Shown here: one piece after another, positions 37,265-52,250 of the stretch
Position numbering within the stretch: the stretch's first letter is position 1
Layout: each line of letters opens with the position of its first letter
From: Eulemur rufifrons
Lineage: Eukaryota; Chordata; Mammalia; Primates; Lemuridae
DNA: 64,000 bases
Assembly: GCF_041146395.1 (NCBI RefSeq)
Contig: NC_091000.1
Coordinates: 15,886,501 to 15,950,500 of the forward strand
Direction of reading: 5' to 3'
The notes under the pieces: model-generated
Told to the model about the DNA's origin: nothing
Databases searched by the model: none
The model's input: only the letters and a program-made list of their open reading frames with translations
Translations under genes and position numbers: made by a program

Positions 37265-37355
37265 TGATGTGCCTTCTTTGTTCACCTTTGCCTAGAATGA
37301 TGCCTGGCACAGAGTTAGTAAAAAACATTTTTTTGTTGAATTAATAAATGAATGA
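37265..37355 (+). repeat. L2 LINE 3' terminus
   Basis: 'gatgcctggcacagagttag' then 'tttttttgttgaattaataa' and 'atgaatgatt' equal the L2 end (agtgcctggcacatagtagg...tttgttgaatgaatga). Confidence 0.65.
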
Positions 37356-37432
37356 TTGGATTAATGTAAAATTGTAATTGGTTATAGGCTGTAATCCATA
37401 CCCTTGCAAATTAAAAAAAAAAAAATCAGAGA

Positions 37433-37568
37433 ACCCTCACCGGGTACCAACTCTGCCAGACCTTGATCTGGGCCTTCTAACCTCCAGAACTAGGAGAAAA
37501 TAGATTTCTATTACTTAAGCCACTCAATCTATAGTATTTTGTGATGACGGGTGGAGCAGACTAATACA
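37433..37568 (+). mobile_element. MLT1-type (MaLR) LTR 3' fragment
   Basis: 'gccagaccttgatctgggcc', 'ttctaacctccagaactagg', 'tacttaagccactcaatcta', 'tagtattttgtgatgacggg' and a terminal 'gactaataca' are the MLT1 3' end. The 5' part is missing; an A-run precedes it at 37412-37424. Confidence 0.75.
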
Positions 37569-40500
37569 AACTGAAATTACTTTATTACAGAATCTCTGGG
37601 AGGGCAAGGGTACAATTTTGATTGTCTTGCAAGGATCTGCCACTTAAACCTTTACCAGGGCATCCCAGAAGAACCAAGAATCACCCACGTGTGTTCACAA
37701 ATAGAGACATTGATTCCCTACGTGGTCACAGCCTCAGTGACTCCTTTCCTTCCCCCAAGTTCCCCAGGCGGGTGTACACCTGGCAGCATCTAGGTGAGCC
37801 CGGCCTCCGGATCCACCACCAGAGTATGGAAACACCTTGTTCATGAGACCAGTGAGCTGCACACAGGGGACTGCGAACGGTTCTTCAAGGAAAAGATGGA
37901 GAAAGACTGAAAACATTCCACAGCCAAAAAACAGAATGAAGAATCACACACCAGACCGGTGAGCCTGATATTCCCTTGCCAAATTTCAAACCAGACTATC
38001 GAAAGGACAGTTTTTCCTTGGTGGAAAAAAAAACAAACAAACAATAATCGCTAAAGGAAACACAATTTTATTATGAGCTAGGTTTCTTAGATTGGTACAC
38101 CTAACTGACCTCAGAATGATATTTGAGGGTCTTCCATACTATAATTTGCACAGCATTAGAAAATGTAACACAGGTTAAAAAAAAAACTAACTGATTGATA
38201 TCATCCTAAAAGGAAGTTTCTAGTTACCTGCCATGAAAACATTTTTAATATAAACACACACACACATATCAAGTCATCAAATGTGCAAATGACACAGGGT
38301 CCGGGCACAGGTTAAAAGAGACGGCCTCAGAGGCCAGATCGGACTTTCTCCTGCTGCCTCAGCTGGTGCCCTGTGTCCGCGCCACCATCCACTGCGATGC
38401 TCGCTGAGAGAGCCAACCTGGATGGGAAGACGCTTCCACACCCATTGCTCTTCCGTGGGCCTCTGGCTTTTCATCTGAACACAAAGATCACTCCCAAGGC
38501 CATTTCAGCTCTTGGTCCCTATGGTTCTTACGAGACCTCTTAGTTTGGGCAGCACTTTTGTTTTTCCTCAGAAAACCAGTCTTTAATCTGCTCTTCCCTG
38601 CAGGCTTTATGAGGCTTTCCAACTGATGTGTCACTAAGCACGTGGAAACTGTTGGTTACAAAGAACAAACAAAGAATGAAGTATCTTTTCTGAAACATCT
38701 GTGTTCACCACCCCAGTCCATAGTGCTGTGCCTCTCAGTAGACCCATGGCGTGATCTAAAAACAAACAAATATGTGGAGGAAGGAGAAAGAATGAGGAAG
38801 ATTATAAACTGTGTTTTAAATCGTCTAAGATTAGCCTCTTCCAGCAGTGTCTTAACAACTGGAATGATCTTTAAATTATGTTGTGTGTTCAGATCCTTGT
38901 GGTCAAAACCCCAGAGATGGCACGAGCTGCAGTGAGTCTGAAGAGAGTGGAAGAAATTCTGGCATCTGTGGCTGTCACAGCACAGTGGAACTCTCCAACT
39001 TGCCCTTTTTTCTCACTAAAATCCTTCTCCCAATGAGAGCTGCCTTGATATTTCACCAAGTGCAAACTCCTCCAACCTTTAGGGCTTTTTGCAATTAGAT
39101 CACCTTGCTATTTTCATTACTTCATTTTATGGCTTTCAGAAAAACCACCTCACCTGTGAAATGTAAAATTTTGAGAGGGTCAAAGAATGATATCATATGG
39201 AAGGGAACATTAGATCTGGACGATTTACATCTTAATATTATGAATTCAAAATTAATTAGAAAATTCCATCAGGGATGATAGGTAGTGAGATACAGTTGTT
39301 CTTAAATGTAGTCTCAGTTTCATTTCTCCCACAGATTCTAAATCTTAGGGTGCTGGTTAACACAATTGCCTTTAATCATCTCTGCATGGACACAGTCATG
39401 CTAGTTCTAGGCTAATAAACATCTTTGGTCCAGTGTCACTTTTTCAGATGATACATGAATTCTTGTTATCATTGTGAGGGTGCGGATAAGCCTGCTTCCA
39501 TAACCCAACAGACATTGTGAGAAAATGAGTAGGAACACACTGAAATGCAGAATCCTCAAACTTACTTCCAAAATTAAAAACCATCCACCCACAATTTATA
39601 TTTCATATAGTCTCTGGTAAAACACCCTATAAAATAAATTCACAAGTAATGATCCCTGTACAAAGGCTGGCAATACACTTTCTTGAGGACATTTGACTTC
39701 TCCTATTTGCAGAGAGCAAAAAAATGGTGGATATTAATAGTGAATTTCTAGGTGCTTGTCACAGTGCTTGTGAAGAACCCTGGCTCGTTTTGCTGCGTGC
39801 CCCATAGGTCCCTTTCCCACAGACACATAAATCACTGGGAGCTGAGTTCACCTTGAACACCAAGTTCTCTGATCAAGCATAAAAATCAAATCCTTTCCCC
39901 CAGAATGCTGCACGTTTTTATGTAAGGTCTCTTCTTGCCGAAGAATGCTAAAATTGTCAGTTCCCTTGCTCTGTTACCTGCTCTTCATACTCTGCTGGGG
40001 CCAAAATGTGTCAAATGGACAGACTGCTCTGCCAGAGACAGTCAGGTTTTGTCAAAATAAGAAAATTAAACCCAGACCTTTTCATAAAAACACAGCTTTG
40101 GAGTCCGCCAGGCCTGCTCCCAGCTGCGCTTCCTCCTGGCACTTCAGCCTGGGCCAAATGTTGTCTCAAAGCATAACCGAATCAGAAATTGCTCAGGCAA
40201 CCTCTGCATCAGCTGACACAGCCAACTGGTTATGGGAAAAGTGGTGTTTGTCAACCCCCAGTTTGAATTGCTGACCATAAAACATGAGATAATGACAAAA
40301 ATTAGCTCCAGAAGAGAAGTTTCGGTTGTCTGAACTTGTCTTTTCCCATTTGGGGGGCCCTTGGGAAATATAGGAATTCTCTACTTTATCCTTCATCATG
40401 TTTTAGTATTTTAGGAGAGTTTGTAATGCTCTCAAAATTGGTTTGGCTTTCATTTAGGGTTAGAATTCTAGTTGGATTATCATTAATATTCTGCCAGTTA

Positions 40501-42849
40501 ACTTTTGATGGTTAAGAATTCCCCATTGAAGAAGATAGTCAAAGATTAGAAAGGTAAGAACACAGCCAGGTATTCATCAGAGATGCCGGCTGGAGCCTTT
40601 CCCTGGTCTGCCTTTGTCCCAGGGTGTCTGAGGTCCGTCTGATGCACTCTGAAGGGTTAATGGTGAGCTCCGGATGGATTCTAAGTTTTCTACATCAATC
40701 TCAGAGTTCTTCATTTCCTCCACATAAATATTCCAAAGAACAGATGGCTGAGAAGTTATTGCATCACAAAGTAAGATAGAAATAGGAATGACCTTTCTTG
40801 CTCAATTACTGTCATTTGATGCTGGCTAATTTGAAAGTAGCAAAATGGTGTGTCTACCTTTAGTCATAACTCAATTTCCAGACAAATTATATGTTGCCAT
40901 AAAGGTAAAACCTGTGCTGATACTCTGCGAGACAAAGATGTTTTTAAAAAGAAGAAATGGCTCACTTTTTAAAATAGCATTTTAACCAGTTCTACCTGTG
41001 TTAACCTTTTGCTTCCAACCAAAAGGTTAATTCGGATTCAATCTTTCAAGTATTGAAAAACTGTGTTCATAATTATTCTTATGTTCTTTCTAGTTTTAAT
41101 GTGTTTTCCCAACCCCTATACACACTAAGGCTCTGTTGTTTATTGGTTTAGCAATCGACTATTGGGATGGAAAAAGAATGGTCCCTCATACCGGAAAATA
41201 TGAATGCATTGCTTATTATAATTTGCTGGGATTTAGTATAAACACATACCTATAAGTATCATATTAAATAGCTACAAAATTATTGTAAAAGTGCCATATT
41301 AAAAAAAAAATACTTCTTCAAATAACTCTCAGAGTTCATTCTTCCAAGAATAATTCTCTTTAATTAATCGGTTAGGCTCTTATTTGAGCCATTTCTTTAA
41401 ATTCTAGGGTAGAGGCAACAATTTATGTTTAATTTGTTTTTCTAATCACAAGTGGATTTGAACTGGAAATTTAAAGGTAAACTGGAGCTGTCAAACTTAT
41501 TTTAGGATAATTTTCAATTAGCCTAAATTAAATAAACACTACAGAACTTTTAGGTTTAGCTGTTACTGAGAATAGTCCGTATTAATATTTGCTTACTAAT
41601 TTTTATCTTGTTTCTAATCTTTAAATAATTTGCTGTCTTTTAAATCTCCTTTCTCAGATTGTTGAAGTAGCACAGAAAATCCGTTCTGAAATCTCATCCA
41701 TTCTGAAAGTAAATGTACACAGCTGTGAAACGATGCCTCTTTTCTCCACACGTTGCCTTATAATTCTCTCAAGGAACCTGTCTAATTATTCATTTGTCCT
41801 TGATGTCTTGACAACTTTTATTTGTTATGAGCCTCTGAATTCAATATCCAGAAAGATGGCCATTACTCCCACATTACACTAGACCATATTACAGAATCAG
41901 AAGTAGTAAATATAATATACCAAAAGTTATGGGTTTTCTACTGAAGGGGCCCATACAATGCCAGGCAGAGTACGGGGAGGGAGAAGAACCTTGAAGTGGT
42001 CACAGATGCAAAGGAAATATGTGAATATGAGTTCTGATGTATAGGAGCTGAAGGAACTAGCAAGGACATATCCTGATTTTATAGTTTGAGCATTTAAGGT
42101 ATGGAAGATAAAGCAGAAATGTGATTTGTAGCCACCACAAAACACACCTTCCTTGCTAATGTCTGGCATTTTAACTGCCTTCGCTTGAAAACACTTTCTG
42201 CACTTTGGATTGCTGTACTTCTATGCTTTTGACAATTGGGTAGATTGTGCATTAACCTTCTAGGAAAAGGATCCAACCTGATTTTTTTTTTTAACTTTTA
42301 GAAAGATAGCTATTAAATAAATAATATAGTGGTTTTGTTCTCTGATTTATTTAACAGGGTGAATGACTAAAATATTCACCTAAAAAGTCTGTAAATCAAT
42401 ACAATTCCCATCACTCCAGGCAATTGGGGAGTTGTTCTGTCTAGTTTTTAAACAATTCTTTTAGAAGCTGAGCCTTTTCTTCAAATGACATCACACATAA
42501 GAGTCTAGTGTGTAGAACAGATTAAAATAAGAACAGCACCTACAGGACCCCATTTCCCTTATGGGCTGGCAGCAGACCCCTCCCCACATGAGTGCACTTG
42601 CTCACACGCACGTGCACACGGGCACAGACACACACTGCATGGACCCTGGGGAGATCCAGAGGACACATTTTGGAAATAAACCTACTAATATGCTCTCTCA
42701 ATACCTCTTCCAGTCAATTATAACATGGGTTTTTTTCCCTAAAGTGCTACCAGGGCAAAAAAAATAAAAATAAAAACATAGAAAAGACTAAATGGAGAGT
42801 TCCTTTCAAATATCATTTTGTTATCACCAATTTTAATTTGTGCTCTGAA
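37569..42849. other. Repeat-poor unexplained stretch; possible conserved noncoding DNA
   Basis: Over 5 kb with no recognised interspersed repeat, the longest such stretch in the window. Homeodomain-type words (TTAATTAAT near 41360, TAATTAT near 41785) and long AT-rich, non-repetitive text are typical of developmental enhancers, but conservation cannot be judged from one sequence. A GC-richer piece lies at 38290-38480. A 109-codon frame at 39945-40274 is listed separately. No exon is supported. Confidence 0.35.
39945..40274 (+). other. 109-codon open frame with signal-peptide-like start (probably chance)
   Basis: The frame starts MLKLSVPLLCYLLFILCWG, a lysine followed by a long hydrophobic stretch, which looks like a secretion signal. 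The remaining 90 residues show no domain, have scattered cysteines and no low-complexity bias. The base at -3 of the ATG is A, an acceptable initiation context. No promoter, splice site or poly-A signal is tied to it. A 68-codon frame overlaps it on the other strand. It is the most protein-like frame here outside repeats but most likely random; I do not recognise it. Confidence 0.12.
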
Positions 42850-43088
42850 GGCACCATCCCACGATCTGCACTCTGGAGCTCTTATTTCTAAGCTTGGCTG
42901 TGCCATTTACTGGCTGGATGACCTTGAGGAAGTTACTTAACCTCTCTGAGCCTGTGTGTCCTCACCTGTAAAATGATGTGATAACTTTAGCTACCTTATA
43001 GGATTGTTAAATGATTTAATTCATGTGGAGCCTCAACGAGAGTGTCTGGCACATAGTAAGCACTTAATAAGTTTAAGCTATTATTAAG
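42850..43088 (+). repeat. MIR SINE
   Basis: Clear MIR: 'ggctgtgccatttactggct', 'gatgaccttgaggaagttac', 'ttaacctctctgagcctgtg', 'cacctgtaaaatgatgtgat', 'ggattgttaaatgatttaat' and 'tctggcacatagtaagcact'. Nearly full length. Confidence 0.9.
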
Positions 43089-46000
43089 TTCAATAATCCA
43101 CACACCTACAAAGAACAAGGCACTCAGGGTTTTAGGGGATAAAGAGAGTCAGTAATGCATAATCCTAGCCCGTAAGAAATTGACAACATCCTTAACTAAG
43201 GACCTATATAAGTGCTTAAGGAGAATTTCTAAGTTGTATGGGAATCCATAACTTCCTCCAATCCATTTGGATCTAACTGAAAGAGAAGGGAACAGATGAA
43301 AGCTACAAAATGAGGTTCCAAGTGTTGACCTCCTTAGTAATGGGGGAGGCAAGTGCCTGATTGCTCCAAGCAGCAGGCTCCTATACACTAGAACATGGAA
43401 CAGAGGACAACCGTCCTCCCTCTTTCAGCCTAGCGACAGAATCTGAAAGAGCCCAAGCAGAAGAGCTGCCCAGCCAGCTGCTTGAACCAGACCTTTCCTA
43501 TACATGCAAGCCTGGAGAGGTTCTCTGTGTAGCACACCACAGAGTAACAAAAAGGAAAAAAAAAAATAGGTTCTGCCTGGAAACTGAGTTTTAGCACTCT
43601 CACTGACCTCACCAGATTAATCAGTCCATCTTCCAGGAGGTGGCGTGAGTGCAGGGCCCCAGCTGTTCTCAAGGGGGTCAGATGGCACCACTGGGGCAAA
43701 GAAGAGGTTGGAAGTGAAGGAGGTATCTTGGGTTCACACAATGACAGGGATACCAAACTGTCCTGCAATGAGAAACACAGTTCTTTACAATGAAGAACTG
43801 CCATGCCAATGCACTAGTGATGCCCCAATAAGAAACGGTAGAAAGAATGACAAAAACACACCCCCGCAACACTTCCACTGCACAGAGAGGGTACTGGCAG
43901 GGAGTCCTTTCTCCACGACCCGAGGTGGGACACCAGGGAGAAGAGGAAAAACATTCTCCACCCCAATCCTCACTCACACACAAAAGATCACTTTTAACTG
44001 GGATCACGAAGGTCTCCCAAGCAAAAAGTCAAGTTTCTAGAAGAGACAATTGTTTTTACAGACGTTGAGATATACAAGGGGCAGAGGGTATAGCATGGAA
44101 AAGGAACAGGGACAGAAAAACGGAGAGCAGAGTTGAGAAAGGGAAAATGGTGTCTAATGAATAAGTAGGTGCCAGAGCTGGAGCAGCGACAAGCACTTGG
44201 TCCCCAGGGCACTGGGTGGGAAGCCCCGGATGGTGACCATTCTGCAAAGTTAAGACTCAGCCTGTAGACAGTGGAGAACCCCAAAGTTCTGTGGACTGGA
44301 GATGGTGTATGCTCAGAGAAGCAACAGATAGATGGATTCAGCTAGTAAGAGACACAATTTAGAAGACCACCCCACTTGTTCCAGCAAGAGTATCACAGCT
44401 TTTCTTCCTTCTTCAAAACTTAGATCAAAGCAATTCTTTACACATATAAATTGTATGCTTATATGTAACACATTTGAGCATATAGGTACACAATGTTCCT
44501 TATAATTATTTTACCCATATTGCTCTGAAATTACTCTCCATTCTGAATTATAGAACTGAAGCAAACCTTGGCAGTCATTTGATAGAATCCTTTCAATTCC
44601 TCACAGCAGGAATCTGAAGATGAGAAAAGTTGAAGATATTTTTCATCAAGGTCACATAGACGGCTAATGACTTCGTGAGTACAAGTTACTTCTCCAATTA
44701 GCTAAGTTCCTTGAAGACAAGTACTATACCTTGAGGTTCTAATATAGTGTTATTTAATTTTAGAACATCTTTTAATCCAGCACTTGGAAAATGACCAACC
44801 TTTAATCAAATACCTGTTGTCCATGAAAATTGAACTTCTGTGAATGACAACTTGTTAAAAAATAAACAAAAATCCTCTAACAACAGATTCAGGTTAACCC
44901 GATTCTAGCTCAATCTCAAAACCGATCTTTAAAGAAAATTCTAAATTCTTGTGTTTTCTTCATGGAATTATTTATAGACACTTCCTGAACAGGCTAACTA
45001 GATTGTTGTTTTCAAACATCCTAGTTATATAATAACAAAAAAGTCATCCTGATTTCGTCCGATCACAATGATTTAGGCATCAAAAATATTTTTCTATTTT
45101 TGAATAGAAAAAATAAAGTCATGAACAACAGCCATGGAGCTAGGATATTAAAACTTAATAGTATTCTAATTCTATTTGTAACACTTTTATTAGTGAGCAG
45201 CTACCATTCCTCCCCTCAGTATAAGAAGTCAGCCCTCCTTTCTTCCTGAGAATTCCCTATTACTGGTACTTAACTTCAAGAGGTGAATTCTTAGAATGAA
45301 AACATACCAAGGAAGTCTTCGGACAGCTTTTCAGAGGCCTTGGGAGCTCTGCATTTCCAAAAGAGAGCCAAGACTGTAGCCCTCTTCTGATTGCTAGAGT
45401 GTATCTTCTATTGAATAACCATACCTCTTCCAGAATAGTGTCTGTAAACCATGCCACACACCCTAGAAGTTGATTTTTCTATAAAACTTAAATAGAAAGG
45501 CTCATTAATTAAGTATACAATGTGTTTTAAATACCTGTGTTGGTTTTATTCCATCTCCAAAGTGACCTCTAAGGAAGTTTAAGTAAATGCTTTTTAAAAT
45601 GTTGATTATTCAAGGCCAGACTCTCTTAACTGGCTGCTAACATGGGCTGGCAAAGAGAGACAAAACTTTATGTGCTTTAGGGCTCTAAAGAGTCACTTTC
45701 CCCAAACCTACAGGGCAAAACCCTTCTGATTCCTTCAATGTCTCCAGCTTCTATGTTTAGGTTTGAAGATGTTTTAGAATAATATTATCATGATTTCTTT
45801 CTTTCTGCCGATCCTAATTTAGATATTTTGTATATTCTACCGCTTTTCCTCAATTCCAATGGTAGAAAAAGACAATGTTTCCTATTCTTCAAAGTTTCCT
45901 AAGAAAGGTGAAAAACTTCCACCCCACTCCCAGTTGGGAACAGTTCAGTAGCAGTGTTGCCTGTCTCTCTCCAGACTGCTCTACTTTCCCCAAGGAGGCG

Positions 46001-46148
46001 GGAATGAATATTAATTGGGTCTTTAGAAAGAAACACTCTAGGTTCATGTTTTTTTGTAAGATCCTCTTGTTCAAAAGAGAGCAGAGAACTCCCACGCCCC
46101 TGCTGATTCACCAGCATATAGAGATATTTTCATTCCACCTGTGTGATT
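43089..46148. other. Unexplained sequence; possible old SINE/LINE traces
   Basis: 44545-44670 (attatagaactgaagcaaac, then gatgagaaaagttgaaga) resembles a MIR/L3-type old repeat. The cluster of overlapping frames on both strands at 43360-44290 (up to 131 codons) shows no recognisable domain, and several frames compete over the same DNA. No gene is called. Confidence 0.35.
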
Positions 46149-46190
46149 CCTCCCTCCTCCTCCTCCTCCTCCTCCTCCTCCTCCTCCCTC
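46149..46190. repeat. (CTC)n / (GAG)n microsatellite
   Basis: About twelve CTC/TCC triplets in a row. The plus-strand frame spanning it (45875-46270) translates the repeat as a run of leucines and is spurious. Confidence 0.95.
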
Positions 46191-47584
46191 AGATTTGGAA
46201 TGGTTTAGAATTTGGAGGTATACATATTAGAGCACAGAAAATTGAATCACACATTGACAAGAAGAAATAAAGTACCACGTTAAAGTTCTACTTTAGTTGT
46301 AAGATACATGCCAATCTAAAACTGTCCAGATGCAGGGCGAGGAGAGTATGGAAAATACGATATTAATAGTTTGGAGAGTATTTAGCAGCCATGTTAAGTG
46401 TATCTGTTCCACCATGATGAAGTCTCTCATTGTCGATCAATGTTTATCTGAGGGAAAATAATACTTGAATTTTAGTACACTGAGTCCCTGGAGTGGAACC
46501 TTCCCTACTGAATGAAGGCACAGGATTTCCAGGGTTGTCCTCCCAGCCCCACCGCCCATGGTGGAAGCTCTGAGCCCTCGTCCTGGCTGGACGTCTGCAC
46601 CTGAGCCCCACTCTCCCCGGGGCAGGGCCGTGAGTCCTCAGCTAACACACACTGCCCAGCAAGTGTACGGAACGGGCTTCCATCTTCATCATAGTCTTCA
46701 GTGACATCATCCAGGCTATGAACCCAATCAGGACCAGGAATCCACTCAGGGGACACAGTGCCACAGTGCACAGGTGGCGGCTGTATGCATGTATGTGTAA
46801 GGCAAGGGATGAAGCATTAGTACATGTGGGCCTCAGGACATAGAGAAAAGCTGGAACCAGGTCAGAACCAAACCCTGAAATCATGAAAATCTAGGGGATG
46901 CAGCCATGGGGGAAAAATTCTTATACAGCCCCAAATTTTCCAATTTTGAGCCTCACACAAAGATGACAGAAAGGCTTTTGTATGATTGTCAGATGGGAAG
47001 AAATGTCTCTATAGGAGTTAAGCTGACAACTTTACCTTGCAAAAACAGCTGTAACTGTCTAGGAGGCTCTAGCTTAAAAATAAGAATACACGTATTTTTT
47101 AAAGAAATTATTTATTTAAAATCCAAATTGTATTCCTCAGAAAAAGGATTAACGATAACTAACAATTATAATTAGTTTCGGGGAAAAACAAGTAAACACA
47201 GAATAATATATAAATGTTGGCCAATTAATGACCCCATAATAAATAGTCTGCAATTGGATAAATAATCCTTTAGACTGAGCCCTGAAGTATCAACACTGGC
47301 AAAATTAATGAATCTTTTATAGACCCTAGTTAATAATAGACTTTAGATCTGACAGGTGTGTGTTTCAGAAAAAGTAGAAATTAGAGTATTGCAAGGCTCT
47401 CAATCCCCATTCACTGATATTATGTCAATTGTGGGGCCATTTTCTTGACAGAGATAATAGCAGTTCTTTTGATTAATGACTTGAAGCTTTTCAAATTTAT
47501 TTGTGTTTATGGGTGACCCAAAATAGTCATTTTAGGCTGACAAAAAAGCAAAAAGTTAACAATAAGTTCACAGCTGTGTAATTT
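46191..47584. other. Unexplained sequence with GC-richer core
   Basis: 46505-46780 is GC-richer and holds an 88-codon minus-strand frame with an acidic stretch (DDVTEDYDEDG). A second frame overlaps it. No family was recognised and no gene is called. Confidence 0.3.
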
Positions 47585-47780
47585 GATCTTTGAGGGCTTG
47601 GGCTCCAAATTCAGATTGATTAGATTAGAACCCCTACTCTGACATTCAGAGCTCTGAGTTTTTGATAGTTTGTATTACTAAATCTCTCTGCCTCAGTTTT
47701 CCCATCTTTATAATGGTCAGAATAACAGTTTCTACCTCTACCTAGCAGGTTGCAATACATGGTTAGAACAGGAGCTTGTC
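47585..47780 (+). repeat. MIR SINE (diverged)
   Basis: 'ggcttgggctccaaattcag', 'ctaaatctctctgcctcagt', 'tttcccatctttataatggt' and 'tacctctacctagcaggttg' follow the MIR order. Confidence 0.65.
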
Positions 47781-48559
47781 CCTCAGAAAAGTCCTAGAAT
47801 GCTGAACCCATGGATAGCTATATCAAGCTCATGCTCAGAGATGAGCTTTCAATCTGAGGTTAGGCAAATTTAAGAATTATAAACTAAGAAAAGAGATGTG
47901 GACAATAGGATTTCCATTTTAAATCAAACAACAGTTATCACAGCCTCCCGTGAGGGAGCAGATGGTGACAGTTAACAGATTTCCCCATAATCACTGAAAT
48001 GAGGGCATGGAGCCAGATTGCATTAACTGAAGGAAAACATACTAACTGATGAAAACTTTTAATTGTTACCCTGTCTACCCTTTCTCAGAAGCAAACTTCA
48101 AAGGGCTGAGGGACTTTGATAACCCACATCTCAGTGCAAGCTGATACGGACTCAATCATACAGAAACTTCCATATAACATCACCTCTGCCTGAGGAGCAC
48201 AGAGACGCTTTAAATTCACAGGGTCAAAAGTGAACACTTGCTTACACCAACTCTGGAGCAAGTTCTTTCCTCAGTGCCCTGCTGCTCAGGAAATAGCACC
48301 TCAAACTACTGAGCTGTTGAGCTAGAAGTCTGGTGATCCACACTATCTTGCTGCTAGACACCCAACCTATCATCAATCAAGTCCTGTTGATTCTGTGTCC
48401 AAAGAGCATCTTCCTCTATACTGTCGCCACCTTCGCAGGCCTCGCCTAGCAGAGGAAAGAACATTCATCTCTGGACAAAAAACAGGATTTTCTAATGAAG
48501 AATGCAACAGAACAAAAGCAGACCATAGAAACAGATCTGCAGATAAATAAGATGTTGGA
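47781..48559. other. Unexplained sequence; possible L2-like trace
   Basis: 48375-48450 (caagtcctgttgattctgtg) has weak L2-like wording. Nothing else recognised. Confidence 0.3.
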
Positions 48560-51005
<2,446 letters not shown>

Positions 51006-51969
51006 AGTGTCATGGCCTTATTCTTAGTTACCAACAAAACTCAATGTATTTGGTAGTTAATGGTCCTCACATCAAGAAAAATGTGCATCATCCACGATTC
51101 ATTTAGAAACAGGCAATCTGCCTAGTTCCTTCTCAGACCAAACAGAGGGCTTAAGAACTAATAAATTTCTTCCAGAAGTAGAGTGAAATACTACCTCAGC
51201 ACAATAATTTCTAATCTTGAATACAGACATAAAAAGAGCACTTCTGTACTTATATTATTGTCTCTTGAGAATGCCAGATTGTATTTTTATGCAATTAACT
51301 TATTCGTAGCTATGTTTACATACATATATTGTTTTTGCCAAATAGATGTTACTGAGTAGTTTTGTAAAAATCAAAGCACTTTTCAAATTCTCCAAATGAG
51401 CATTTTATTTAAATGAACCATGTGTTAAATCATTTTCTAAATGGGAGAAGCTCTCCAATTTCTTTTCAGACATGTACATGGCCAATAGTATATCAAATAT
51501 TAGTCATATTAATGAGTTCTGACTTCCCTTCACTCTCTCTTTTTCCATATATTAGGGTTTAATCAAAGGACTTGTAAGGATAATTTATTAATATGTTAAA
51601 CCAAGGCTGACTGATAACCTTCTATGATAATGTTTTTGCCAGTCTTTCTTACTAAATTACACCTCAATAGAGGATCCTAGCTTATTATATATTCTTAAGT
51701 TTCAACTATTCTAATGTGTTCAATTGTTTCTCTTTGGATGTTGTTGATTTCCTTTCATACACTTTCAAGTGAATCAGCTAAACAAAATCATCACACACTG
51801 AGATGATAGGCAGAAAAAGCCACTCTGAAAAAATTCTTGCAAAAACTACTACATATTTGGTGTGTCTGACCTCCAAAAAGTAATCAGACTAAACACTGGG
51901 ACCTTAAAAGGGATATATGATGGTACACAGTCCAAACACTTATGATTTGCCAAAAACATCCTTGTGAGT
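51006..51969. other. Unexplained AT-rich sequence
   Basis: No gene or repeat recognised. Confidence 0.45.
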
Positions 51970-52250
51970 TTAACACATTAACTGCCATATAAGTTGTATT
52001 TAACTCATGCTAGTTTGAGCCCGGGGCCCCGTGAAACATACACAACTCACATGTCTCTTTATTTTGGGAGCCGAGAGAACTATTTTTCAAGCTGCATATA
52101 ACTCACGCACAGAAAACAATAAAAAATAACAAATTTTTCATTGAATTAAAGAGAATCATTTTGTTTTCAAAGTTTTTATTCTATTTTTGTAATAAAACAT
52201 TGTGGGCCCCAACGAAAATTTCTTTTCTAGTGTGGCAGTCAATGTGTTAA
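51970..52250. mobile_element. Nonautonomous piggyBac-type element (MITE), 273 bp
   Basis: TTAA at 51970-51973 and TTAA at 52247-52250 flank a 273-bp body. The ends are inverted repeats: left cacattaactgcca, right (complement) cacattgactgcca, 13 of 14 identical. A second inverted pair lies just inside: ggggccccgtgaaa on the left, and the complement of gtgggccccaacgaaa on the right. TTAA target duplication and a CA-starting inverted repeat are hallmarks of the piggyBac superfamily. The interior is AT-rich with no transposase frame, so it would have depended on a helper. piggyBac elements with recent activity are known from mouse lemurs; placing this copy in one of those families needs a database match. 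Confidence 0.75.

Noticed and set aside
43361..44284. Cluster of 62-131-codon frames on both strands as a possible gene
   Set aside because: Several frames share the same DNA, none has a recognisable domain, and there is no splice or poly-A framework.
46149..46190. CRISPR-like or other array of short repeats
   Set aside because: It is a simple CTC microsatellite without spacers; the genome is mammalian.
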